A stretch of DNA of 64,000 nucleotides, taken from assembly GCA_037693485.1 (NCBI GenBank), contig CM075351.1:74178001-74242000 (forward strand), in the 5' to 3' direction. Source of the stretch: Kitagawia praeruptora. Lineage: Eukaryota; Streptophyta; Magnoliopsida; Apiales; Apiaceae. Positions 21,266 through 32,047 of the stretch are shown piece after piece. The number at the start of each line of letters is the position of its first letter. The stretch's first letter is position 1. The notes beneath the pieces are model-generated. The model was not told where the DNA came from and did not search any database. It saw only the letters and a program-made list of their open reading frames with translations. The position numbers were made by a program, and so were the translations under genes.

Positions 21266-21915
21266 TACTCTAATAAAGTATGAAAATAATAATAAGAATG
21301 TAACAGTTTTATGTTGACCTCCTCGACTCATCTTATCATTTGACAATTTTGCATTCCTTCCGTTTTAGTTTGTGAAACTAAAGTTAAAAGTATTTCTAAA
21401 GAATTTTGAAAAAAGAAAATTATGTTTAAAATAGATTTATAAATTTTCTTAATTTTTTAAATTATTTCAATTATATGACATATATAACTTTAAGTCAAAA
21501 TTATTTCAATTGAAATTATCCTGATTTTGAAGATAAAAGAAAGGTACGAAGTTTTTCATTAAGAACCTTATTCAGGAAATCTACTTATATTTAATTTAAA
21601 TTATTAAAATATACTTTTCACATTTGAATATAATTCTAATAACAATTGAATACATTTTTTAATATTAGATACAACGGTTCCTTATCTATGTTAAGATCTA
21701 ATGCTTATCGTTCTGGTGATACAGAAACCAAAATTATGAATAAAATTGCTCTTACGTTTATTATATATAATTAATAATATAAATTATAATTTGAATGTAT
21801 TAAATTTTATCAACAAATTTTTAGATCATTAATCATTATTTTTAATTATGTTTTATTTTATATTAGCTTTTTTCTTCAAAACAAAACTTTTCATCTTATA
21901 TTTTTTTTGTATTTA
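21266..21915. other. AT-rich interval, nothing recognised
   Basis: I see no gene, RNA or repeat terminus here. Confidence 0.5.
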
Positions 21916-23917
21916 TCTATATATATATATATATATATATTATAATAGCAGGAGATTGGAGATGCTTCCACTCTGAAACTTCAAAATATTTTTTCTTGAT
22001 TTTTCACATTTTTTATTTTTTTATTAAAATAATTTCCTTACTTTAAATAAGATTTTAATTAGTCTTTATTTGTACCTATTAAATTTATATTAAATACACT
22101 TTATTTTATACTTAAAACAAAATTTTAGTCAATAATTATGATAATTATTTATATAAAATATTTAATTATTATTATTTCTTTATTAGAACATTTTAATTAT
22201 TATTTTAATATAAAATATTAATTTTCCATATAATAGTACAATTATTTCAATATAAAATGATAAAATAAAATTTATACAGTCCATTTCTAATCCTTATTCA
22301 AAATCACTACAATTTTTTTGGAAATAATAAATAAACGATTTTAACTTTTCGATAAATTTGTAATCAGTGACCGTGAGAATCATAATAAGATACAGAAGTA
22401 TATAAATTTTCCATTAACATCTATAATTTAAATACAAGTAATATTATACTAAGTATATAAATTTTCCATTAACATCTATAATTTAAATACAAGTAATATT
22501 ATACTAACTCGATTAAATTGAACCAATCCAACCCTTTTCTTTACTTATTAAATCAATGAAAAAGTTATAAATTCGTTGTTTCATTACATTGTGTTGGAAT
22601 AAATTAATATTTTAATTAAACACATTCTTATACTATTATTAATCAATTAATCATGCATGTATGTTATGAGACGGGCGTCGGCTTTTAATTACGTTTTATT
22701 TACTATTTATAAATTTTTATTTTAAAATGTATGTTGACATTGTAATTTGGCATGGAAAAAAAATAAGAGGTCTTTATGAAGTTGATAATATGTTAGAGGA
22801 TCTTCATTTTGTTTAAATAATTAATTTTAAATGACTTAGTATTTATTCAGAATCCAAAAATTTTTAAATTCATTTTTATTGGAGGTAAAAAATAATTATA
22901 TATACCTATTTATTATAAGATTTAATATAAAGGTATTAAAATATGTGAGTACCATTTTGAACATGTGTTCATGAATTTAACTTTAATATTACATACAAAA
23001 AAAGTTCTTATAAATGCTAAAAAAATTAATCAAATGAATAGATACAGGTGTTGGATCACTCCAAAAAATATGAAGCATGACTTACAAAATGCATTTGAAT
23101 TCTGTTTAGTTTGTCAAATTTATCGACAAGTTAAGTCAATCATAATTCTTATCACATTTCCATTCTATTTTTTTTCATCACACAAACAAATTTATCAACA
23201 AATTAAGCAATCGCGTCTTTCATAATGCCATCGATAATAAAAATAATTCAAAAATATTAATTTTACTTATCCATTCTCAAACTTTACAAATTTTTATCAA
23301 TATGTTATTTCAAAATCATTTTTTAATGCAATAAAATGGATGTCATCAATATCTTCGAAAATATTATTATTAACATTTAAGAGTTTAACTAAAACATGTT
23401 TTATTTCTGCTAATTATTTATTCTATAATTCTTAAACATTCAAGTTTAATTATATTTTACACAAGATTCAATTTATTATAGGGATAGTTTCAAAACTAAC
23501 CATGTCAACTATTAGATTTTTAAATATATACTACCAACCTTTCTAAAATTCTAAAAATACCGACCTTGGTTTCAAAATTCCAAAAATACTACCTTCCTCA
23601 ATTGCAACTTTTGCAACCTCATTCGCAACTTTGATGCTACAAATTTCTGATTGCAAGTTCTGGGGTTCAGATGTCATTTTCGAACACTTTTTTGGATTAT
23701 GTATATATATATATAATCCAAAAAAGTGTTAAAATTTATAGAAGTGAAATGATAGTTGGATGGTAGTAAAATTGGAAAGAATTGTTAAAATTTTATGTAT
23801 TTCTGTAAATATCCCTTTATTATATCAAATTTCAAATAATAAAACTCAACGATGATGTTATATATACGATTTTTAAAAATATTTTTATTCCGCGAATAAT
23901 GCGGCTTTGTTACCTAG
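21916..23917 (+). mobile_element. Complete non-autonomous Helitron, 2002 bp
   Basis: The 5' end is A then TCTATATATATATATATA, leading to AATAGCAGGAGATT. The 3' end is a short hairpin CCGC-GAATAAT-GCGG at about 23890-23904, then CTTTGTTACCTAG at 23917 followed by T. The A/T flanks fit a Helitron target. The interior is AT-rich and the only ORFs are short ones that I do not believe. It includes the 55-bp tandem repeat at 22397-22506. It belongs to a different subfamily from the nest at 15534-21265. Confidence 0.72.
22397..22506 (+). repeat. 55-bp perfect tandem duplication
   Basis: Two adjacent copies begin AGTATATAAATTTTCC at 22397 and 22452 and appear identical. Confidence 0.9.
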
Positions 23918-23962
23918 TTATTTATAAATACTCCATCTAAACAATGCTGCAAAAAGAAGGTA

Positions 23963-24365
23963 CTCCCTCCGTCTCGATAAACATTTTCTGTTTGACTAAA
24001 AATACGGGTTTTAAGAAAAAGTGGGTATTGAATATTATTTGTAAGAAGTAGTGGATATTGAATATTGTTTTTAAGGAGTAGTGGGTATTGAATATTGTTT
24101 TTTTTGGGTAGTGGGTGAAGTAATGTGTATTAAATATTATTTTTAAGGAGTAGTGGATGGAATAGTAGGTATTGAATATTGTTTTTTGGAGTAGTGGGTG
24201 GAATAGTGGGTGTTGAATATTATTTGTAATGATTAGTGGGTGGAGTAGTGGGTATTGAATATTATTTTTAAGGAGTAGTGAGTGGAGTAGTGGGTATTGA
24301 ATAATTATTTTTTATGGCTTAAAATAGAAAGGAGAAAACAGGAAACTTCTAAGAGACAGAGGGAG
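23963..24365. mobile_element. Stowaway-like MITE with internal minisatellite, 403 bp
   Basis: Terminal sequences CTCCCTCCGTCTCG and AGAGACAGAGGGAG are flanked by TA (23961-23962 and 24366-24367). The interior is a minisatellite of about eight imperfect units built on GTAGTGGGTATTGAATATT and TTTTTAAGGA. It ends 95 bp upstream of the F-box gene start codon, so it is likely part of that gene's promoter or 5' UTR region. Confidence 0.8.
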
Positions 24366-24460
24366 TATCAAACAAAATGGGACGTAGGAGTTTTTTTAGC
24401 ATTTAAAGCGCGGTGGTTAGGTCTGGGCTTGCAGTGAGAGAAGCAAATAGTGGAGTGAAA

Positions 24461-27400
24461 ATGGGGTCTCCAGTGAAGAAGAGAGTGAGGGTTTTAGAAA
24501 CTAAAGAAGATAGGATCAGCAGATTGCCTGATGAGCTAATTCATAAAGTTCTATCATTTGTAGATGCCAAAGAAGCTCTCCAAACCAGCGTTCTCTCCAA
24601 ACGATGGAAGCTTATCTGGACCACTCTCCCTTTCCTTAACATTGGTGAGTACCAACACTCTTCACCTGAAAATACATATGGCTTTATCCGCCATGTCTTG
24701 TCTAATCGAAACCATCAATCCCGTATTTCCCAATTGAAGTTATGTAGTTCCGAGTCCAAACCACCTGATTCTTTAGTCGAGAAGTTTGTTGAGTATGCAA
24801 TTGAGCACAATGTTGAAGACTTAAATCTTAAATTGTTATACCATCATGATTCTTATAATTTGTCTACCTTAAGCTCAAACTCGTTAAACAAACTCACATT
24901 AGAAGTCAATGTTGTTGATTTTGCATCAGAATCTGATTACTGGAATTTACCTGCTTTGACATATCTATGTTTGGTCCGCCCAATGTATCATCCCCTGGGT
25001 TCAATTACTGATGTACTTCGTAAGTTACCGGAATCATGTTTGACCTGCTTGGCTGCCTTAAAATCTCTTTGTCTTAAGGATTGGAATCTATTAACATCAT
25101 TTTTCTCCTTTGGTTTGCCTGATTTAACAACTCTCCGTCTATCTCGGTGTAGAGATTTGCCCCTAGGTATTTGGAACTTCCCAGCTTTATCAAGTCTAGA
25201 ACTAGATAATGTTGATTTTCGCCAAAATATGAATGCGATATTCCCTACACTTGTCCATCTACAAAATCTCACATTATACTTAACAAGGTCGAACATGGAA
25301 CAACATCATTTAGTATCTTCTCCTCAATTGCTGAACCTGATTATCAAGATCGGCCCTTCTGATTCTCTTTATGGTAACATCAAGGTTTTGGCACCAAAAC
25401 TTCGTAATTTCAGTTCTGTTGGTATCTTATCAATCACGTTGGATGTTCCTGAGTTGGAGAATGTGCATATAGAGTTAAGAAGAGGTTGGATTGGGAATGA
25501 GGATTGGATATATAGGAAGAAAATTTATAGGCTCTTTACAGATATGCTTTCGGGACTTGGTAATGCCAAGAATCTTACGTTTGACTTCAATAGCATTCAG
25601 GTAAATTTTCTAGATATAATTTTAATTTGATTATATCAGCAATTCCCTTCAATTCTATCTCTTATGACCATAGTATTAATACTTGATTGCCTAACCTGTG
25701 GCTTTGATGGAATTAGTTTCTGATCATGCATGATATATATATTTAGAAACTTAATAAATTTGTAGTTAATTAGTCATACATTAACTATTCACTATATCTC
25801 AGTCCCTCCAAGTTGTTTGAAGCCTTTCCTCATCTTTATAAGCATGAATTTTTATGTCTGAACATGCATGTCATAATCGTACCAAGTTGCTAGATCACTA
25901 TCCCTCCTAGTTGCTAAAAGCCTCTATTTAATTTTAAAAGCAGGGATCTTTATGTTTTGCTATGCCTGTCAAAATTACTCTTTTGCTTTGATCATCAGTA
26001 AATGTAGATGCCTGTCAAATATTACTGCTTCAACCTTGAGGATTGATATCCAATCCAGGTTAAATACCAGATGGGCCGAACTTTAACTTAAGAACTGTAC
26101 TCATTGCTCCTTCCAGATCCAAATACTTGGTGGACAATTGTCACAATTTATTATCTCCCTTACAGAATGTAATTATGTGACTTCTTTTTATACTCTGCTA
26201 TGTTACCCAGACTCCAGTATGGGTGTTGGACACTGAGGTGCAGATCCAAGCATCAGATTCTTAGTTATAATTTATAAAGATGTAGTATTCTTGGATATGG
26301 ATCCGAAAGTGGATATATAATGTACACTTCTTAATTTATTTTACTTTTTTGAAAAGTGTTTCTACCAGTTAAACAATACTCGTAATTATATTGTCCAAAA
26401 TCCATAGGATAGTATTAATAGGATAGCATAGAAAAATCATCTCTGAACCTTGCTTTATATAAACAAGTTGTTGTAAGGCCTTATGTATCATTTCGAATTT
26501 TGTTTGCTGCAAGATGAAGTGTCCAGTTTCAATTAGAAAGACCCAACTAAGATTCCATGACCACACCCTTGTCATGTACGGGCGACACGTGCACGAAGAC
26601 AAAATCGGAGAGTGTGGAAGATCTTCTCAAAAGATCTTGCTTCCTAAAAATTAGACAGTAGGAAAAAGCATATTATTTTATTTTTCTGTGCATTATGAAG
26701 TGCTCCACATAGTAAAGTTCACTTGATCGATGTAACGTGTACTCTCTCAATCTTGTTTGAATAATTTGTAGGCACTTTCTGCAGCAGACTTTCTTGCAAG
26801 TTTAACTTCTCCATTCTATAACTTGGAGATTGTGAAGCTACCACCGAGATACGAAGAATCAAGTATGTCTGGTGCTCTAAGAACCTACTTGCTTGGTGGC
26901 TCCCCAAAAGCCACCATTGTCACAACGTTGTATAAGGTATTTATTGAATCTATAATCATTCTTCTCGATAACTTAATGCATCTGTTGTGTTTTTTTCTCT
27001 GTAGAATATAGTGCATGTAGTATTTTTTTGAATTAGGTATACTTCCATCAAATTCTGGTATCATGGTGGGGAATTAGAGCCTCAAGCTGTGGATCCATGT
27101 GAATTAATATATGAATCTTTGAAAATCGTATTGTTTTTGCATTTAGAGATATAGCTGTTCTACCAAAATTCCTTAGCAAAAGAAGTTGTTTGAAGCTTTC
27201 TGCTAGTATGCCAGTCTTATTGATAAATATGAGTCTTAGCTTTCAATTGAAAAAGATTTGCACTTTCATTTCTTATCATCCTTCTTGCCATTGTGCCTCT
27301 AATAACTAATTTTGCTAAGAGATTTCTAGTAGTTCTTTAATATCTATTAAAGTAGAAATAATTCAATTGTATTTTTGTGTGGTACTGTAACAGGAATGTT

Positions 27401-28544
27401 TTATACAATAAAATCGAAGCACCAACAGGTCTCACATTATAGGCATTATCTAGCAGCCTGTCACATGATCTTTTGGTCATTCCCGGTCTTTCATTTTTTT
27501 GAAATTCAATTCCCCTGGTTTTTAGAGTTATTAATTTTTGGTTTATCGTCTGTTCCCTAACTTGCAATGTCTCTGAAGGAGACAGACAGTTCAGATGTCA
27601 TCTTTTTGGGTTATAGAGCATATACATGATAGATAAAGAAGGGATAGTGACTCCAGAAGTAGGGAAACTGGCTTATGTTTGTTAAATCAAGTAAATCTGT
27701 TTATACAGCAGTGTTTGAACTAAGTAGAGCATATTCAAACCAATTTTATTCTTTTCTGATGCTCAGGCTGTTCTTTGACTATATATACAGTCAGTAAGTG
27801 TAATGTTTTTTGTGGTAGTTATCTACTTGCATTATGCTCAAATCCTCTAGTGTACTGAACTAATTTCTCGTTAGAAACTAATTATGTTATATAAACAGAG
27901 AGTTTTGTTTATGTTGGTAAGGTATATATTTTACTTGGAATTTTGATTTTTTCTTTCAGAACAATGTGACTCAGCCAGTCTCTCGGACATCCCAAAAGGC
28001 GATGCTAGATGGGCCCTTCGCAGTTCCAACCAATGTGAATTCTGTAGTAGATGCCGACAGGATGAGACAGATTGGCACTCCAGTTGCAGGGACAAGCAAT
28101 GATCGGGCTAGCTCTTTTAGAGGAGATACTGATTTTGGCTTGTGGCATGGCCACGAAGTTAACATAGAGTTTGTAGGCCTCCTTGATCTTATTATGAAGA
28201 ATTACCCGCAGACCTTTGAGCACTTCACAGCCAAAAGCGAGAGGTTCCATACAGTTATGCTGAATATGTTGTGCACCTCTGTGAATGAGTTTCTCGGAAC
28301 CTCAATGACCGAGGTCAGCACTGATACAATCACCGAGTGCAGAAATCTATTTGCTGATTTGCAGAGATGGGGATTTAACGTAGTTTGGCTAGTGAGCCAT
28401 TTAAACTATGTTGAACAACTTCTGTTTTCACAGCATGAGCACCATGCAATTGACTCTCGCACGGATGATGCCAAAAATAAATTACAAGAGTTGCAGACTT
28501 ATTGCTTGGAGAAGATTACAGCGATCCACAAAGCTTCTGGCTAG
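24461..28544 (+). CDS. F-box/LRR-type protein with a MATH/coiled-coil-like C-terminal domain
   Basis: Predicted exons are 24461-25600, 26772-26936 and 27960-28544, all joined in phase 0 with GT-AG borders, giving 629 residues. The ATG at 24461 opens MGSPVKKRVRV; an upstream ATG at 24378 gives only a nine-codon ORF. Residues about 18-58 are an F-box (ISRLPDELIHKVLSF, then TSVLSKRWKLIW), the Skp1-binding module of SCF ubiquitin ligases. Leucine-rich repeats follow to about residue 350 (for example LTTLRLSRCRDLPLG). Exon 2 continues with LPPRYEES, as in F-box/LRR proteins. Exon 3 encodes about 195 residues whose core (about residues 500-590) resembles the C-terminal region of plant MATH/coiled-coil (MCC, PEARLI4-like) proteins, with the F-V...Y-P...L pattern and WGFNVVWL. 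That resemblance is from memory. If exon 3 is really part of this transcript, the protein is a domain fusion. The substrate is unknown. Confidence 0.8.
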
Positions 28545-29099
28545 TCCCTAATTTCTCTGTCATCATTACACCTCGTGCTGCTTCACTTCTTATGCAAGTG
28601 TTACTTATGTTTTGTCTCCTGCAGCAGACTTATTGGTTGTCTAGCATTTTCAATTTCGAATTTTGTTGAAGAAACACATCGGGTGTTGATGTTAAGCTAT
28701 TTTCTCTGATCACCATCAACTAATTGGGGTTGCCTAATATTGTTATATTACATTAAAATATGATTTGCTAACATATCTTTTTGTTACAATTTCTAAAACA
28801 GTAATTTTTTTTAAAATGTCTTTTAGAAATATTATGCTATCATCTTTCGGTGTTGCATAGGCACGCATGTACAAAGCCATTTTTCCTTAGAAAACTATAG
28901 TTTTTTCCAAGGGTTCATACTTATAAATTGGTAGGAAAATGACAATGGGTGATCTAAGGGTTCATCATACCTGTCCAATGCCGGAAAGCCGGAAGGTAAG
29001 GAAGTTGATTTTTTTTAATATCATACGTTTTTTTTATTAAGTTGAATTATTTTTCTTAAATATGAATTTTGGAATCTTAAAATTTTAAATTAGATGATT
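28545..29099. other. 3' flank of the F-box gene, nothing else recognised
   Basis: Probably contains the 3' UTR. A small hairpin (CCTTAGAAAACTATAG with TTTTTTCCAAGG) lies at about 28885-28912. There is no coding frame. Confidence 0.5.
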
Positions 29100-31661
29100 T
29101 GATAATAATTATATAAATGTTATCCATAATATATCTAGGAAAAAAGGGATTTTAGTTAGAAAATATGACATTTTAGTTGAAAAAACTAAGAAAGAATGCC
29201 CAAAATGCCTAAATTTTGACTACCCACTAACCAAAATGCCCAATTCTGAAATTACCGACAATTGTACCCATGGGATACGCCGTTGTGGAACGCGCATCTG
29301 AGGTTACTGTTCATCGCCAGAAATTGTGTTCTTTTCAGATCGTATCTAGAGCTAAGCTCGCCGGCGACTTCTCGATTAAGACTGGTATCGTCAATACGAG
29401 GCTCCTCCACCCCCCAAATGAACACCAATTGTTCACAAGCTCCTGCCGTTACTCCTCCCAGTCTCCGTTTATCTCTTCCGGCCCCGCAGGGGCGTGAAAG
29501 ACGACGTCGGAACGCTCGAGGTCGATGAAATCGCCATTTTGGGCGTTTGAAATCCGGCAAACTAATGGTTATGAAACTGGTATGATCTTGTAGAGCATCG
29601 ATTTGCGGTTCCAATGATATATGGTATGTTGTTCGAAAGTACGGGATGTGGACGAACGAAGTTCGACAAAAAGCGAGCCGGAATCGCCAGCAATTCGCGA
29701 CTTCGGAGAAGACGACTGCTGACGTATGATACGCTGATATGAAATGTGTATCATGTGATACGCCTGTCCCTTGTGCGTATGCGATGCCTGCTGCGCCGAT
29801 GGAAAAAACTTGTCATACTGTTGCGCCAACTGGAAAAGCGTATCAGCACATACGCCTGTGACAAAGGCGTATGTGATGGGCATTTAGGGCAGTGCTTCCC
29901 GCATCTGAGTATTTTGGTAATGAAAGATTAAAAAGTGGGTATTTAGGGCACTCACCCAAAAACTAATCGGTTAATTGTAAGTAATTATAAAACTATTATT
30001 TAATTTAATAAAATAAAATGTCGTGATTTAACTGGAAAAATAGAGGTTTTAATTAGAAAAAATTAAAAAGGAAACAGGTTTTAGGTGAAAAAGTTAATTG
30101 ATTAGTTTATAGTATTTATAATTCATTTATGTTATTTTACTAAATAAAATTGCACATAATGTTATAAGAAAAGAAAAAATTAATGTTGTTCGTGATATTT
30201 TTAGAAAAAAAGTGATTTTAGTTAAAAAATATAAAAAAGATACTACATTTTAACTGAAAAACTTAATCGATTAATTATTAATATTATAATATTATTATTT
30301 TATTTTATTAAATAGAGCCACCCGTGATATTAATATTACAATATTATTATTTTATGAAATATGGAAAAAATGATACGTTTTAACTGAAAAATGTAATCGG
30401 TAATTATTAATATTACAATATTATTATTTTATTAAATAAAACCACCCGTGATATAATTGGAAAAAAAGATTTTTTAATTATACAATAGAGAAAAATAATA
30501 TGTTTTGATTGAAAAAGGTAATTGATTAGAGAATAGTAATTATAGAATGCGGTGATTTAAAAGAGAGGTCTTAATTACAGAAAATTAAAAAGGAAACATG
30601 TTATAGGTGAAAAAGATAATTGATTAGTTTATAGTAATTACAATTCAATTATGTTATTTTACTAAATAAAATTGCTTGTAATGTTTTAAGAAAAGGAAAA
30701 ATTAATATTGCCCGTGATATTTTTAGAAAAAGGGTGATTTTAGTTAGAAAATGTAGAAAAGATGATACATTTTAGCTGAAAAACTTAATCGAATAATTTT
30801 TAATATTATAATATTGTTATTTTATTTTATTTCAGATTTTAATTAGAGAAAGTATAAATGGTAATGTGAAAATGAAAAAGGTGACATATTTTAGGTGAAA
30901 AAAGTAATTGATTAGTTAATAGTAATTTAATTGAATTTATGTTATTTTACTAAATTAAATTGCTCGTAGTGTCTTTAGAAAGTGAGAAATTAATGTTGAA
31001 CGTGATATTTTTAGAAAAAATGAATTTTAATTATGAAATATAGAAAAAATGATACGTTTTAGCTAAAAAAGGTAATCGGTAATTATTAGTATTATAATAT
31101 TATTATTTTATTTTATTAAATAGAACCACCTGTCATATAATTGGAAAAAGAGATATTTGAGTTTCAGAATAGGAAAAAGGTAACATATTTTGGCCGAAAA
31201 ATGTAATTGGTAAGTTAATAGGAATTTTACTATAATTATGTTATTTTATTAAATAAAATTGCTTGTAGTGTTTATAAGAAAGGAGAAATTTCAGTTAGAT
31301 ACAATATAAAAGATATTGTGTTTTACTTGAAAAGGGAAATTAATTAGTTAGTGAAAAATAGAAAAGTTAATATGTTTAATCTGAAAAAGGTAATTGATTA
31401 GTAAAGGAGAAATTTTAGTAAAAATTGGTCGTAGTGTTTATAAGAAAGGAGAAATTTTAGTTAGATACAATATAAAAGACATTGTGTTTTACTTGAAAGG
31501 GGAAATTAATTAGTTAGTGAAAAATAGAAAAGGTAATATGTTTAATCTGAAAAAGAAAATTAATTAGTTAGTAGTTAGTAAAAGTAAATAAGTAAAATCA
31601 ACAGGTACCATACCGACCAACCAAAATTTTTAATATTTCGATTTTTATATAATAGTATAGA
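29100..31661 (-). mobile_element. Helitron relic, minus orientation, with internal tandem repeats
   Basis: On the minus strand the 5' terminus A then TCTATACTATTATATAAAA is at 31661, the same as in the nest at 15534-21265. Leftward runs a series of imperfect repeats of roughly 150-300 bp with AAAGGTAATTGATTAG, ATTATGTTATTTTA(C/T)TAAATAAAA and GATATTTTTAGAAAAA. I could not find a 3' hairpin, so the left boundary is approximate and the element is probably truncated. The Mutator-like element at 29190-29957 is inserted in it. Confidence 0.65.
29190..29957. mobile_element. Non-autonomous Mutator-like element, 768 bp
   Basis: Flanked by a perfect 9-bp direct repeat AAAAACTAA (29181-29189 and 29958-29966), the Mutator target-site size. 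The ends are imperfect inverted repeats (GAAAGAATGCCCAAAAT; GGGTGAGTGCCCTAAAT read inward from the right). Removing the element and one repeat restores sequence matching the internal repeats of the host Helitron, which supports insertion. The interior is much more GC-rich than its surroundings, with many GCGTAT motifs at 29718-29880. Overlapping short frames on both strands look like by-products of composition. No transposase is seen. It could be a Pack-MULE carrying a captured genomic fragment. Confidence 0.85.
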
Positions 31662-31674
31662 TTTGTACTTATAA

Positions 31675-31815
31675 AGTAAGAGCCCGCAGGAGCATTTTTG
31701 TAAATATAATTTTTTTTTAATGATTTTACATAAATATTTTTAAATTTGTATTAAAAATATTTTAACTTTAGTAGTAGAATCCTCAGATCATCATGAGGGA
31801 GTCAGGCACATGAAA
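31675..31815. repeat. Dispersed repeat, second copy (see 13303-13485)
   Basis: Shares AGAGCCCGCA, GCATTTTTGTAA and a T-rich core with 13303-13485. It lies in the 5' flank of the CCR4-like gene and may carry promoter sequence or be a transposon remnant. Confidence 0.45.
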
Positions 31816-32047
31816 CCCTATCAATAATATTTTTTTATTAATTAAATTTGTATGCCTTTTACATACTACTATCTTTTTTTAATAAATTTTGAAATAAACG
31901 AGAAATCTAACTCAGAACTTGCTTTTATTTTTTATTTTTGGGTCTTGGTTCTTGCTTCATTTCTATACATAGCAGCAGCACACATTTCATATTTATAAAA
32001 AATGTAAAATTTTGGTTTCCTCATAAATCAAGTGTGTATTTTGCAAA

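Noticed and set aside
22965..23225. An 86-residue frame inside the Helitron, as a captured gene
   Set aside because: No domain, extreme AT bias and no similarity that I recognise; most likely chance.
27337..27567. An extra exon of the F-box gene between 26936 and 27960
   Set aside because: The frames there lack proper acceptor/donor pairs in phase, and exon 2 joins exon 3 cleanly without it.
29252..29614. A 120-residue frame in the Mutator-like element as a real gene
   Set aside because: Several frames overlap on both strands, which is typical of GC-rich sequence, and no domain is seen. It may be part of a captured fragment but not a supported gene.
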